Positions 23,591 to 34,892 of a stretch of DNA of 64,000 bases are shown here, in pieces. The stretch spans positions 2,356,001 to 2,420,000 of the forward strand of contig CM114271.1 of the NCBI GenBank assembly GCA_050084515.1, written 5' to 3'. How positions within the stretch are numbered: position 1 is the stretch's first letter; the number at the start of each line of letters is the position of its first letter. Origin of the DNA: Blasia pusilla. Its lineage: Eukaryota; Marchantiophyta; Marchantiopsida; Blasiales. The notes beneath the pieces were generated by a model, which had not been told where the DNA came from, did no database searches, and saw nothing but the letters and a program-made list of their open reading frames with translations. Made by a program: the position numbers and the translations under genes.

Positions 23591-25086
23591 GCACTGGGGG
23601 CTGGTATTCACGCACGAGAGAAAAAGAGAGGAGAGTCTCTCTTAAAAAAAAAGGGCCAAATCCGCCTCCTCTCTTCAAAACTTTTTGACATATTTGAAAG
23701 TTTTGTTTGCTTTCAAATTCATGAAATCTTTAGAAGAGAGTAGGTAGTGGTCGACATTCAGGCCTAAAGAAACCTCCTTTTTCTAGGGGGAGAAAAACAA
23801 GTAGACATCATAAGACCACACCAAACATTTTTCCATCACTCTCCTTGTGAGCCTAAGTTTCTTCACATTGCATGTCTTAGTCTACAGTAAGTTGTGCCCA
23901 GGGGTATTTTTTTTGGAGGACCATTGGCAAATAATTTGACCAGAAGTAGCAATCTCATCTCAATGAAAGGTTCAAATAAAGACTCTAACGATGGTCTCAA
24001 CAGACTACGGTGCTTTTCAAGGTTTAACTTCTCGGAATATTTGGTTGACATTATGGATTGACATCTCTTCTTGCAAAAGAAAGGCACAAGGAAATGCCTG
24101 TAAATGATTGTTGACTCTTCTTGCAGAAGGCATCAATACTCATCATACCACACAGTACCAAAATGAGAATTGTTGAGCTTCCCCCATTCCCAAGTATCTC
24201 TGAAGTGTTAATGTGTCATGAGACCTCACTCAGATGCGCATCAGGTATGATGCCAACCTCTCTTTTCGCAGGGATTGTTGCATGCATCATGGCCTCCCTT
24301 GAATTGCCCCATAATGAATTATGTCTGCTCCAGACCAACTTTGTGAAAGGTAAACACACGAGATGATAATTGAACCAAAAGATTGCTAGTTGTCTTGAGT
24401 AAAGAGGAACTGATGTCCCTTCATTCAGATCTTAAATCTGAGAAACTGAGAAGCTGCACCCCCCCCCCAACTCGTCGGAATTTTACAGGTTGCAACTCTT
24501 GCAACCCGTCGGAATCAGATGGCTTGCACCCCTTGCAAGAAAGCTCACCATAACCAAGGAAAGATTTTGAGAAGTGATTCCATTCCATCCTGCACCCACG
24601 AAAATCCAACAGGTTGGGAATCCGTATGGCAATCCTGCAAGTAGTAGGAATCCAGCACGTCTTAGAGAAGTAAAGAAGCCTACGACTGGTTTGACAATAC
24701 TAGGGGAACGAGCCAAAAGTGAAGAAGCCCGCCACAATGCCTCAAAAGTTGGTCTCAGAGGGAAAGAGTCTCATCACTCAAGCACCCAACCTGTCGGAAT
24801 CCGACATCTTGCCTGGAAATGGTTCAAAAGTTACAGTGGTCAAAAAGTGAAATGTTGCAACCCGTCGGAATCCAACAGGTTGCAAAATAAACATTCTAAG
24901 TAGCTAGACGAACATAATCGACTAGTCCAAAAAAAATATTCAACATTTTGTAACAAACGCCTTTATCGTTTGAAAAAATCTTGTCCTTTATTACATCCGA
25001 AGGAAGCTCGGAAAAGTACCATTGATCTAGTCTATGATTTCTTCAGCCTCGTCATCTACAAATTTACTCCTAACTCTCCTAGGTTC

Positions 25087-27121
25087 CTATACAAAAGGAA
25101 TGTCATGGGATACAAGTGGCTCCTCTGGCCGATTGTAGATGAAAAATGTTGGCGAATTCGAGAGCCTTGCCCCCCCCCTAGGTACACCATAACGGTCCCA
25201 TGTAACCTGATTTGAGTCCCACCGCCTTCCTTGGCAGTATATCTTGTACGCTATGCAAGGTGACACCCATCCAATATCAATATGTGCTCCGTCCTTGGAA
25301 ACACCATCATGGCAATCCGACAGGTAAAGAAGCCCGCCAGAATGCCTCTTAAGTTGGACTAACAGGGAAAGAGTCCGATCACTCACGCAGCCAACCTGTC
25401 GGAATCCGACAGGTTTCCTTAAAGTGGCTAAAAAGATGCAGTGGTCAAAAAGCAAAAAGTTGCAACCCGTGGGAATCCGACAGGTTGCAAAATAAACTGT
25501 CGGAGTACATAGACGATCACAATCAACAAGACCAAAAAAGATATTCAACAAACTTTTACCAATACCATCATCGTTCAAAAAAATCTTGTCCTTTATTACA
25601 TCCGAAGGAAGCTCGATATTGTACATTTGATCTACTCTATGAATTTTTCTTCCTCGTCAACAAATAAATCCCTACTCCAAAACGCTACAGTCAAGCTGGG
25701 TCATTGAGTTCTTTGAACTCACTCGTCATCGTCCAAAAGCTCTTCTAGAATTACTGTCGGCCTTGCCCTCTCGTTTTTCAGAATCGTGGGAAGTGACGAT
25801 GGTGTCACTACCAATGGTGGGTCTGGAACCGGAGCTCTCGGCTTCGGAGGAGAGTTGTACGCCCCAACTAGCCTGTCGTAATCTGCCTTTGCCTCTTTGC
25901 AAAGGTCAAACAGTTCATGCCTTCCCTCAAGGCAGAGAATGTTCCTGCCACTCTGCCAGACGCCTCTGATACTTGCCCCTGAAAGGCCCACTAAGTCAAA
26001 CACCAAGTCACCCGGCCTTGAGCAGAGCTCGATGAGCGTTTGCATCAGGGCTAGCAACTTTTCCCTTCCTCCAAGTAAGGGGGTACCGTCTTGCATGTAA
26101 ATTCCCGGGGGAGAATTGTATAAACTATCTAAGCTGTACCCATCGGAGCATGGATCCACTGGATCCAGGATCCAGGATCTTAAATACTTGGAAGTTGTGC
26201 TCGGGCCGAACAAAGCAGTAAATATAGGAGTGGTCCATCTATAAAGAAGCAGGTTGAAAACAATGTCAGCAACAAGAAAGAGCTACTTGAACGCTGGTCT
26301 TCTTTCATTATGGTGACACAATGTGCAACACGTCCCCAAAGAACTTTGCTTAACCCCAGAGAACTTCATTATAGTCCTAACATTGGAGCAACCTGTCGGA
26401 GTCCGACGGGTTGTTTTACAAGTGTTAGTGATTTTTTTGCCATGAGTAACCCGTCGGAAGTCGACAGGTTGCTGGCTTAGAGCAACCCTTCGGTTTCCAA
26501 TGGGTTGCATCATTCCAGAAACACAAGGAAAAGCATAAGCACTTGCAACCCGTCAGTTTGCGACGGGTCGCATTACCCAATGGAGACTTGTGGTAAATTT
26601 GCAACCCGTCGCAAACGACGGATTGCAACACCGCAGTCACCAGCTTAGACGATCCGACGGGTTGCATGCAAAGATGCAACCCGTCGGAGCAGGGCAAATT
26701 GTATTTGGGTTTAGAGCCCTTACCTGGATTTGACTCGTCGCCGATCGGAGTGGGAACTCGTTCTTGATGACCCACGAACGCCGTCCTCCACTTCATCAAC
26801 CTCTTCACTCACGCACTGCACGTTGAAGAGCTCGTCCTCGCTCCCTCCAGTCAAGACCAAGAAACAGCCCGTGTCACTGAGATAAGCATCTGCAAAGGAA
26901 AATAGGAGCGCGATCTGGTCATAGGTAAGAGGGACATTCCAGTCTGGGACACTGTCAGACGGATTTTCGCCCCACAAGCGCAACCCAGAAGGCAAATCAG
27001 CGACGAGGAGATCCACCGCCACCTCCTCGACCTCCCCATGGATGCAGTGGTCGTAGGTAGGGACAACATTCCGAATTTTGTGCAGCTTGAAGATTTTTTT
27101 GAAGGAGATGCGGACGAACAA
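25087..27121 (-). pseudogene. Methyltransferase-like gene, left arm of G
   Basis: At least three coding blocks on the minus strand. 27121-26727 includes EVAVDLLVADLPSGLRLWG, then PDWNVPLTYDQI and DAYLSDTGCFLVLTG, and ends at an AG|GTAAGG donor. 26213-25719 has GGREKLLALMQTLIELC, RPGDLVFDLVGLSGASI and SGRNILCLEG. 25330-25087 has VSPCIAYKIY and NQVTWDRYGVPRGG. The order (ADLPSG where ADPPYG would be, then a Pro-Gly-Asp-leu-val-phe-Asp segment where DPFxGxG would be) resembles class-beta N6-adenine/N4-cytosine DNA methyltransferases. Both catalytic boxes are altered. The assignment rests on motif layout only. An in-frame duplication disturbs the start of the middle block near 26165. Confidence 0.45.
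26388..26700. repeat. Cluster of short palindromes, G left arm
   Basis: Repeated TGCAACCCGTCGGA followed within a few bases by its inverse (TCCGACGGGTTGCA), each pair making a hairpin of about 28 bp. At least five such pairs or halves occur here, in the intron between blocks one and two of the methyltransferase-like gene. Further units are near 24461-24507, 24786-24890 and 25395-25492. Confidence 0.85.
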
Positions 27122-27424
27122 GCCCTCGAGACAGCGGAGTTGGTGTCCAATGTCATCATTGCCAAGGACAAATCTATAGCGGGTTTGAAAGCAAAGGCGA
27201 GGGGATCGAAGAATTCCGAGGCCGACTCTTCCACAAAAGAGGCTGACACCTCAAGGCGAGAGGCGGAATTGTTCGGGCAAGCGGGGCGAGAGGGCCGGAC
27301 AAGATCCTCCACCAACAAAACTCCAGTGGAGTCTAAGGTAACAGAGACCCCCACAAGCCGACCGTAGACTCGGGAGAAGCAAAAGCGGGATGCGTCTGGT
27401 TTGTCCTGAGGAGCAGATAAGGAT

Positions 27425-29230
27425 GTGGAATACACTCCATCATCCTTGGGAAGGCATAGAGAAAAAATGACCAAGACAAATGTCCTCATTCACTTCACTC
27501 ATCTTATGGATGAGCTGCAAAGTTTCAGTTCCCAGGAGTCGACATCCGCCATCGACAAATTGACCATGCCGGGACAAAAACTTCAACGAAATGGGCATGC
27601 TTCTTGGACGGTCCATGGGATGGTCAAGGAGGTGGCGGTGGATCTCCTCATCGCAGATTTGCCCTCTGGTTTTCGCTTGTGGGACAACAATCTGTCTGAC
27701 ACTATCCGAGACTGGAATGTTCCTCTTTCCTACGACCAGATCACGATGTTGTTTTCTTTTGCAGAAGCTTATCTGAGTGACAAGGGTTGTCTCTTGGTCT
27801 TGACTAGAGGGAGCGAGGACGAGCTCTTCAACCTTCAGTGAGTGAAGAGATCGCTGAAGTGGAGGACGGCCCAATCATGGATCATCAAGAACAAATATCC
27901 ACTCCGATTGGCGACGAGTCAAGTCCGGGTAAGTGCTCTTAATCGAAATTCAACCCGTCGAATCCCAACATCTTGTGGCTGCGGTGTTGCAATCCGTCTG
28001 AAAGCAACGGGTTGCAAATTTACCACAAGTCTCCATTGAGTGAGTGCAACCCGTCGAAATCCGATGGGTTGCAAGTGCTTGAGCTTTTCCTTGTGTTTCT
28101 GGAGTGATGCAACCCGTCTGAAAGCGACGGGTTGCTCTTAGCCAACCATGGGTTGCTCTAAGCCAGCAACCTATCGAATTCCAACGGGTTGCTCATGGCA
28201 AAAAAAAAAACTTACACTTGTAAAACAACCCGTCGGACTCCGACAGGTTGCTCTACTATTAGGACTATAGGCCAAGTTCTTATGGGTTGGTAATCAACAG
28301 GGACTAGAATGCACTATGGACGTGTTGCATATTGTGTCACCATATTGAGAGTAGACCAGCGGTCAAGTGGCTCTTTCTTTTTGCTGACATTGTTTCCAAC
28401 CTGCTTCTTTACAGATGGACCATTCCTTTGTCTACTATTTTGTAAGGCCCGAGCACAACTTCCAAGTGTTCCAGATCTTGGATCCACTCGATCCATGCTC
28501 TGATGGGTACAGCTTAGATAGTTTATACAATTCCCCCGGGAATATCCATGCAAGACGGGATCCCCTTACTTGGAGGAAGGGAAAAGTCCCCTGCCTTGAT
28601 GCAAACGCTCATCGAGCTCTGTTCAAGGCCGGGTGACTTGGTCTTCGACTTAGTGGGCCTATCAAGGGCAAGTATCAAAGGTGCCTGACAGAGTGGCAAG
28701 AATATTCTCTGCCTTGAGGGAAGGCAGGAACTTTATGACCTTTGCAAAGAGGCGAAGGTTGATTACGATAGGCTAGTGGGAGCATACAAATCTCCTCCAA
28801 AGCCGAGAGCTCGAGTTCCAGACCCACCATTGATAGTGATACTATCGTCACTTCCCACTATTCCAAAAATCGGGAGGGCAAGGCCGACAGTAATTCTGGA
28901 AGAGCTCTTGGACAATGACGAGTGAGTTCAAAGAACTAAAGGACCCAACTTGACTGAAGCGTTTTGGAGTAGGGATTTATTGGTTTCCAAGGATGGAGCA
29001 TATATTGATACTGGATGTGTGTCACCTTGCAGAGCGTACAAGATTTACTAGTGAGGAAGGCGGTGGGACTCAAATCAAGTTACATGGGACCGTTATGGTG
29101 TACCTAGGAGGAGGGCCAAGGCTCTCAAATTCCCCAACATTTTCGATCCCCGTCTAAAATTGGCTAGAGGAGCCACTTGTATCTCAGGACATTCCTTTTG
29201 TACAGGAATCTAGGAGAGTTAGGAGTAAAT
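27425..29230 (+). pseudogene. Methyltransferase-like gene, right arm of G
   Basis: Mirror copy of the left-arm gene. Block one is 27425-27930 (EVAVDLLIADLPSGFRLW, AYLSDKGCLLVLTRG), with a premature TGA at 27841 caused by a 2-bp loss relative to the left arm, then a GG|GTAAGT donor. Block two starts after a TTTACAG acceptor at 28411 (MDHSFVYYFVRPEHNF) and continues to about 28925 with frameshifts. Block three, about 28990-29230, matches the VTWDRYGVPR block. Its decay differs from the left copy, so the duplication is old relative to the mutations. Confidence 0.45.
27945..28255. repeat. Cluster of short palindromes, G right arm
   Basis: The same TGCAACCCGTCGGA-type palindrome, including a clean pair at about 28108-28137 and others near 28045, 28165 and 28230, in the matching intron of the right-arm gene. 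Further units are at 29408-29485 and 29752-29810. Unit number and spacing differ from the left arm. Confidence 0.85.
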
Positions 29231-30735
29231 TTGTAGATGACGAGGCTGAAGAAATCATACACTAGATCAAATGTACATTTCTGAGCTTCCCTCGGATGTA
29301 ATAAAGGACAAGAATTTTTTGAACCATGATGGTGTTTGTAAAATTTTGTTGAATATTTTTTTGGTCCTGTTGATTGTGTTGGTCTATCTACTCAGACTGT
29401 TTATTTTGCAACCCGTCTGATTCCGATGGGTTGCAACTTTTCAAAATATTTTAAACCACTTTCAGGCAACCCGTCGGATTCCGACAATTTGGCTTGAGTG
29501 ATCCGACTCTTTCCCTATTAGTCCAACTTTTGAGGCATTCTGGCGGGCTTCTTCACTTTTTTCTCGTTCCCCTATTATCGTCAAACCATTCTTCTCTAAT
29601 TTTTCTCTTCTCTAAGACGTGTTGGATTCCTACTACATGTCGGATTGCCATTTGGGATTCCCAACCTATTGGATTGTCATGGGGTGCATGGCGGAATGGA
29701 ATCACTTCTCAAGATCCTTCTTTTGTTATTGTGTGCTTGCTTGCAAGGGGTGCAACCCATCCGATTCCGACGGGTTGCAAGAGTTGCAACCTATCAGATT
29801 CCGACGGGTTGGAAGGGGTGCAGCTTCTCGGATTCTCAGATTTAGGATCTGAATGAAGGGACATGGGTGCGTCAGTTACTCTTTAATCCTAATAGCTAAA
29901 TATCTTTTGCTTCAATTTTCCTCTCGTCTGATCATATTTTCTTCTTGATCAGTTCCTCTTTACTCCTGACACCTATCAATCTTTTGGTTCAATTGTCGTC
30001 TCGTGTGATCACATTTCTCAGTGGCAAAGAGAATAGTGAAACCAAGCTGTCAAATGCACATCAGTCCATGGTATACTTTGTGCACCCATTCATGAGCCCA
30101 CATCATCAAATGATGTAATGAAAGTCTTCGGCTACCATGAGTGACGAGCAATTTTTTCTGTGGTGGAAAACCCCCTTATGGATGAGTATTGATGCCTTCT
30201 GCAAGAAGAATCAACAATCATTTAAAGGCATTTCTTTTTGCCTTTCTTTTGCCCCTTATTGATGAGTATTTGATGCCTTTTGCAAGAAGAGTCAATAATG
30301 CATAATGTCAACCACATATTCAGAGAAGTTAAACCTTGAAGGGCACCGGAGTCAATTGAGACCATAGTTAGAGTCTTTATTTGAACCTTTCATTCAGATG
30401 AAATTGCTACTTCTTGTCAAATTATCTGCCAATGGTCCTCCAACAATAATACCCCTAGGCACAACTAACTGTAGACTTAGACAGGCAATGTGAAGAAAAT
30501 TAGGCTCATATGGAGAGTGATGGAAGAATATTTGTAGTGGTCTTATGATTTCTACTTGTTTTTCGCCCCCCGAATGTGATCCACTTGCTACTCTCTTCTA
30601 AAGATTTCATGAATTTTAAAGCAGACAAAAATTTCAAATATGTCAAAATTTTTTGAAGAGAGGAGGCGGATTCTGCCCTTTTTTTTTAAGAGAGACTCTC
30701 CTCTCTTCCTCTCTCCTGCCAGAATACCAGCCCCC

Positions 30736-31115
30736 GGAGTGAGTTTATCTTAGATTTTACCGATTCTTGTCTTGCTGGTTTAATCAGTTAACTTTGGGAC
30801 AATGGCAAGGTCGCTGTCCGCAAGTAGAGAGTAGCTCTCAGGGCGTGTAGGGCCGAGAGCGCATGTGCGTGAAGTGGGCCGTGAGCGCATTTGCGCATAG
30901 TGCGAGGCATAGTGAGGAGTACTTAAGTTGAGTACTCTTGAGTTCCTTTGCTATTCACGCCCCGCCCATGCTCAGTTTTATCTTAGCTTTTGCTGATTCT
31001 TGTCTTGCCAATTTTATCAAGTGGCTTTGGGACAGTGGCAGGGTCGCTGCCCGCAAGTAGAGAGTAGCTCTCAGGGCGGGTAGGGCCGAGTTGAGTACTC
31101 CTATATATATGGAGG
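30736..31115 (+). repeat. Imperfect tandem pair of about 150-230 bp
   Basis: The block from TTTATCTTAG through GATTCTTGTCTTGC and AGTAGAGAGTAGCTCTCAGG occurs at 30736-30966 and again at 30967-31115. The second copy lacks an inner segment of about 100 bp and is followed by CCTATATATATGG, a possible TATA box. It could be a promoter-bearing LTR fragment, but no ends were found. Confidence 0.6.
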
Positions 31116-33533
31116 ATGATTTTAAGTCATACACATTCAAAGTAGAGCTTAAGAAGCTTCCATTCCCAAGTAAACTTTACATGTCTCTAGCTTTCTAAGC
31201 TTTCTAGCCTACCCCTCATGTGGTCTGCCTAGCTACCAACACACAGCACTATGTGGATATTCACCACAACTCCATTCCCATGCGTCGCCCCGGGATTTGA
31301 AATGTGTATAGTACCCTACGCCACCCCAGAATCTGAGCTGGGTGTAGTAGGCCGCCCAAGGTCGACCTTGCATTTCTTTGGAGATGGCGTGAGACGTTCT
31401 TCTGGGTTGGGGTGCGGCGTTCTCTGACATCTTTCTGCAGATTCCCCCTCAATCAAGTATTTGCTTTTGTTGCTGAATCTTCTCAGGTAATGAGAGGGAG
31501 TCCCTTGGACTTTGAATAGGACCTATTTTCTGGAGCCACCCACTGGATTTGGAAAATACCCTTTGTCTGACAACGAAAGATTTTCTCGTGCGGGGAGGGA
31601 GTCTTTTATTGCCCCTTCAAAGCCAGAAGCATGCTCGAGTGTGAGTCTATCACCCCAAGGAGGACTATTGTTGAAGTACATTTTCTTCCACTTCCTCAAG
31701 GACATATAGTGCTCTTGGGAAATTGGTGACCATTTTGAACTATCCAATGATTTTAGATCACCCGAATTTAGACCTTAGTGCTTTTTTTTCTAATGTGACC
31801 TTGGATATACTTTTCCCTTTCCCTTGCGTAGACTTCTTTGCTATAATCCTGGTTGCCATTCTACCTCATTTTGTTCTGTTGTTGATAATGTTTGCAGGGT
31901 TGTGAGAATTGTCGAAACAACAAGAAGGTACGAGAGTAGTTCCAGGAGTTGTCGGAACAACAGGAAGGGACAAGAGTAGTTCCAAAGTCTATCGGCCAGA
32001 AGTTAAACCAAACGTGAAGGAGCACTTCAAAACTGGCATTGCTGTAGAGTCAAGTTGGTGAACTAAAGCGCAAGGAGACTACCAAAACAGAATCTGTACC
32101 CGCACATTATTCAAAGACATATCAAGTACAGCTTCTGTTCCGGTACAACAAGCAAGCAAATCGACTCATTTAGTAGAGCTCCATGAAAGCAAATCAACTC
32201 ACAGTAGAGTTACTTTCATAATAATACAGTTGCAACAATAGACCTTTGAGATCCCTTACACTTGTAATCTCCTATACGGATCAATTAATGTGAGTTGCTG
32301 AAGGCTTCTGCAAAACCAAATGCTTAGTGGCTTCTTCTAAATCTGTAAAACGAAATGCTTCTGTGTATTAGCAAACTTCTTCTAAGCCGAGGTTCTGAGT
32401 GCGTACAATAAATGGAGTCTAAACTGGATGCAAGCAAGCAATAAATATGTTGTTGTGTAAGCTCAAAAACCCTAAGGGCGTCTTATGCCAACTCCTTGAG
32501 AAATGAGAGGGGGACTACATTGATCGATATTCCTTGTCCGATCGTAACTATTGCTAGTACAAAATTCAAAAAAACGGTTAGAAATGTATTGCGGCAGAAT
32601 GACCAAGGTCAAAAATCCTGATGCGATAGCGATCTTGCAAGAAACACGCGACCCAAAGAGAACGGATTTCACACTTGTGAAGCATGCATCCCGAAAGGTG
32701 CATCACGAATCTCAAAACTAAACCTTTTGAATCCCTCATTAGTTTTGAACGCCACGTGTCAAGAGTTGGAGCGTTTGCACTACGAGAGCGCATTTGCGCA
32801 TAATAGTATAGATTCCATGAACATGTTACGGGGATCTTTATGCGACTCCCAAGTGATTAGGCTTTGACTCCCTATCATATTAAAAAAATATATACGTATA
32901 TGTTTTCTTAACATGAATATGCGATAAAAAAAATGATTGAGCTTCTCATTATTAACTAGGCCCCATTTGTTGCAGCACATCAATAATTTTTATTCTTATT
33001 TATCATTTCTTCTTAAAGTTCCTCTTTTCTACTCCACATGGAAATATGGGCTCGTGGAAATTAGGGCCAGTTCCATTATTCCTCCCAAAGTAGAAATTTC
33101 TTTCTTTTCTTTAACTTACTCATCGACGACAAGTCACGGGAGTGGGACAGGCTATTTCAGTTTGATTCTCAATATTATCTCACTCTTTGTGAACTCGTTA
33201 GTAATGAATGGGCCCCTACATATATTGCAACGATGTCTCGAGGGTAAGGTGTTCACCATTTCCATTTCCGAATCATCGGCTGAAAACATATTGAAAATAG
33301 GGGTCCTTTTGCATTTTGCATGCCGGATTCCAGAAGTGCCATGTTCTGTTTTTAGGACCTATGCGGACCATGCGATTTATGTAAAATAAAATCCTTTCAT
33401 TTAAATAGTGTATCATAATTAGATTGTGGAATACTTTTTTAATTAAGAGTGTCTTTCATTTTTCAAACTCCTTTCGACACTTGGCACCGTGGGCCGATTG
33501 TTGCCTTATGAGTCAATAATTTTTTAAATTTAA
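31116..33533. other. Unassigned DNA, probably decayed transposon
   Basis: No gene is recognised. Short open frames (for example 31512-31709) have no known domain. 32100-32480 reads like the end of an LTR (TGTAATCTCCTATACGGATC-type sequence), but no partner was found. An AATAGTATAGATT block at about 32802-32814 recurs at 34008-34019 and may mark element edges. Confidence 0.35.
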
Positions 33534-34290
33534 TTATCATTATGGCCCCTACTTTAGGCCTTATTGATGGGTTTGTGCCACGTATTTTGGTGTTCTAAAG
33601 CAATTTAGAGTGCACAGGTTGCTCAATGTGAGTAATTTCTCAATGGAGATGTGACATGTAATAAAAACATTTGTAAGTGAAAAAGATAAGACTTTACTTG
33701 CAATTGAAAAAGATAAGAATTTACTTGTAATTTACTTGTAAGTGAAAAAGATACGAATTTTTACTAGTAAGTGAAAAAGATAAGAATTTACTTGCCTACA
33801 TCAATCTTTTCTCATGCTCAATTATATGAAGCAAAAGTTAGGACCCGTGAAATGACCATGCATCGTACGGTCCCCTCCATGTTTCCCACCCCTAAGACCT
33901 GAACGTCCGCTACTTGAATGGCCCCCTTACCCACGCCTCGTCTTCTAGATTAAAAAGACACGTGTTCCATTTTTTCATGTCGCCATTGGAAATCCGCTCC
34001 TCTGTTAATAGTATAGATTATCAAAAGTAGGACAAAAAAGCACAATAGCAAGTAATGTAATTTCAAATGAAAAAAAGACCCTTCTGTATAAAAAAATATT
34101 TCAATGAAACAAAATTTTACTCATTCATATCTTTGTACTCTACACCTTATTAGCTCTCGTATTAGCTATCATTATGGCCCAATTATTGGGTTTCTGCAAC
34201 ATATTTTGGTGTTCTAAAGCAATTTGGAGTGCACAGGTTTCTCGTGAAAGTAATTTCTCAATAATGATGTGAAATAAAATAAAATATTTG
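33534..34290 (+). repeat. Direct repeat pair enclosing a tandem array
   Basis: About 130 bp at 33534-33665 (ATTATGGCCC ... ATTTTGGTGTTCTAAAGCAA ... GTGCACAGGTT) recurs in the same direction at 34165-34290. Between them, 33670-33800 is a tandem array of GTAAGTGAAAAAGATAAG-type units, about 4 copies with variation. No coding sequence is seen. Confidence 0.7.
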
Positions 34291-34376
34291 CACTTTTTTT
34301 CGTCTTAGTCAGTGAGAGTTTCCCTTTATGCCGAATTAGTATTTCCCTCCATTTCATTTACGTCCACCCACTGCCA

Positions 34377-34892
34377 TGTCACGTCTTTTAGGATAGATCG
34401 ATGAGATCTAGTAGAGAGCCTTCTCGCGTAGTGGAGGATAGGCTCAAAAGGTCGAGGATGACCTGTTGAGGTCCTGGGAAACCTAAGAGAGCAGGTTTCC
34501 CCTTCGTTTTGGATCATTTGGAGCCATATTGAGGAACTTACTATTTTGGGCAAGTACCATTTTGAGAATATGCTCTACTTTCTCTTTTTGGAAGTGGACC
34601 TTGATCTCCTACATCAGGTCAAGAACCAAGGAGGTGACTTGGGAGCATAGGTTACCATGGAGAGAGCTTGGGAGAGGGGAGGGGTATACCTCAAGGAGAG
34701 AGATTGAGAGCTCATTCTCTCTTTGTTGAACCTCTTGGCACAAGGGCGGCGGAACTATGGTCCCTTGCCTTGTGAGTATAACCCAAGCCTTTCATTAAGA
34801 GAGTGGGTTTGGTTTGACATTAAGAGAGATATGTGAGAGTGCACACATGTGAGAGCTATGGTGTTGTGAGAGAGATTTGACCTTGTTTTACA
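34377..34892 (+). repeat. A1 repeat of element F
   Basis: About 516 bp matching A2 of element A (12326-11808, minus), from TGTCACGTC through AGCAGGTTTCCCCTTCG and AGGTTACCATGGA to GAGAGAGATTTGACC. After this point the sequence is unlike B: the match stops where A2 would pass into B2. Confidence 0.8.

Larger units (their letters stand above)
20541..23595 (+). mobile_element. Element B: DNMT-bearing gypsy-like element, truncated at both ends
   Basis: Plus-strand relative of A, from within gag (20541) through protease and methyltransferase to the linker before RT. At 23595 it stops abruptly at the terminus of the G inverted repeat (GGGGGCTGGTATTC). RT, integrase, PHD and terminal repeats are absent. 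A and B lie head to head. Confidence 0.85.
23596..30735. mobile_element. Element G: 7.1-kb inverted duplication carrying two copies of a methyltransferase-like gene
   Basis: The left end GGGGGCTGGTATTC (23596) and right end GAATACCAGCCCCC (30735) are inverted copies. Similarity between the arms continues inward for about 3.4 kb, with small indels, to near 27042 (left) and 27612 (right), around a spacer of roughly 570 bp. The outer 100 bp of each arm include an inverted GAGAGACTCTCCTCTC-type block and a run of A/T beside GGGC. No target duplication was found, and no transposase was recognised. Each arm carries the same split gene and clusters of a short palindrome. A foldback transposon, a MULE-like carrier with long TIRs, or an inverted segmental duplication would all fit. 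Confidence 0.75.

Noticed and set aside
24461-29810. CRISPR-like array
   Set aside because: The units are palindromes with irregular spacing and point changes, there is no leader or cas gene, and the surroundings are eukaryotic with introns.
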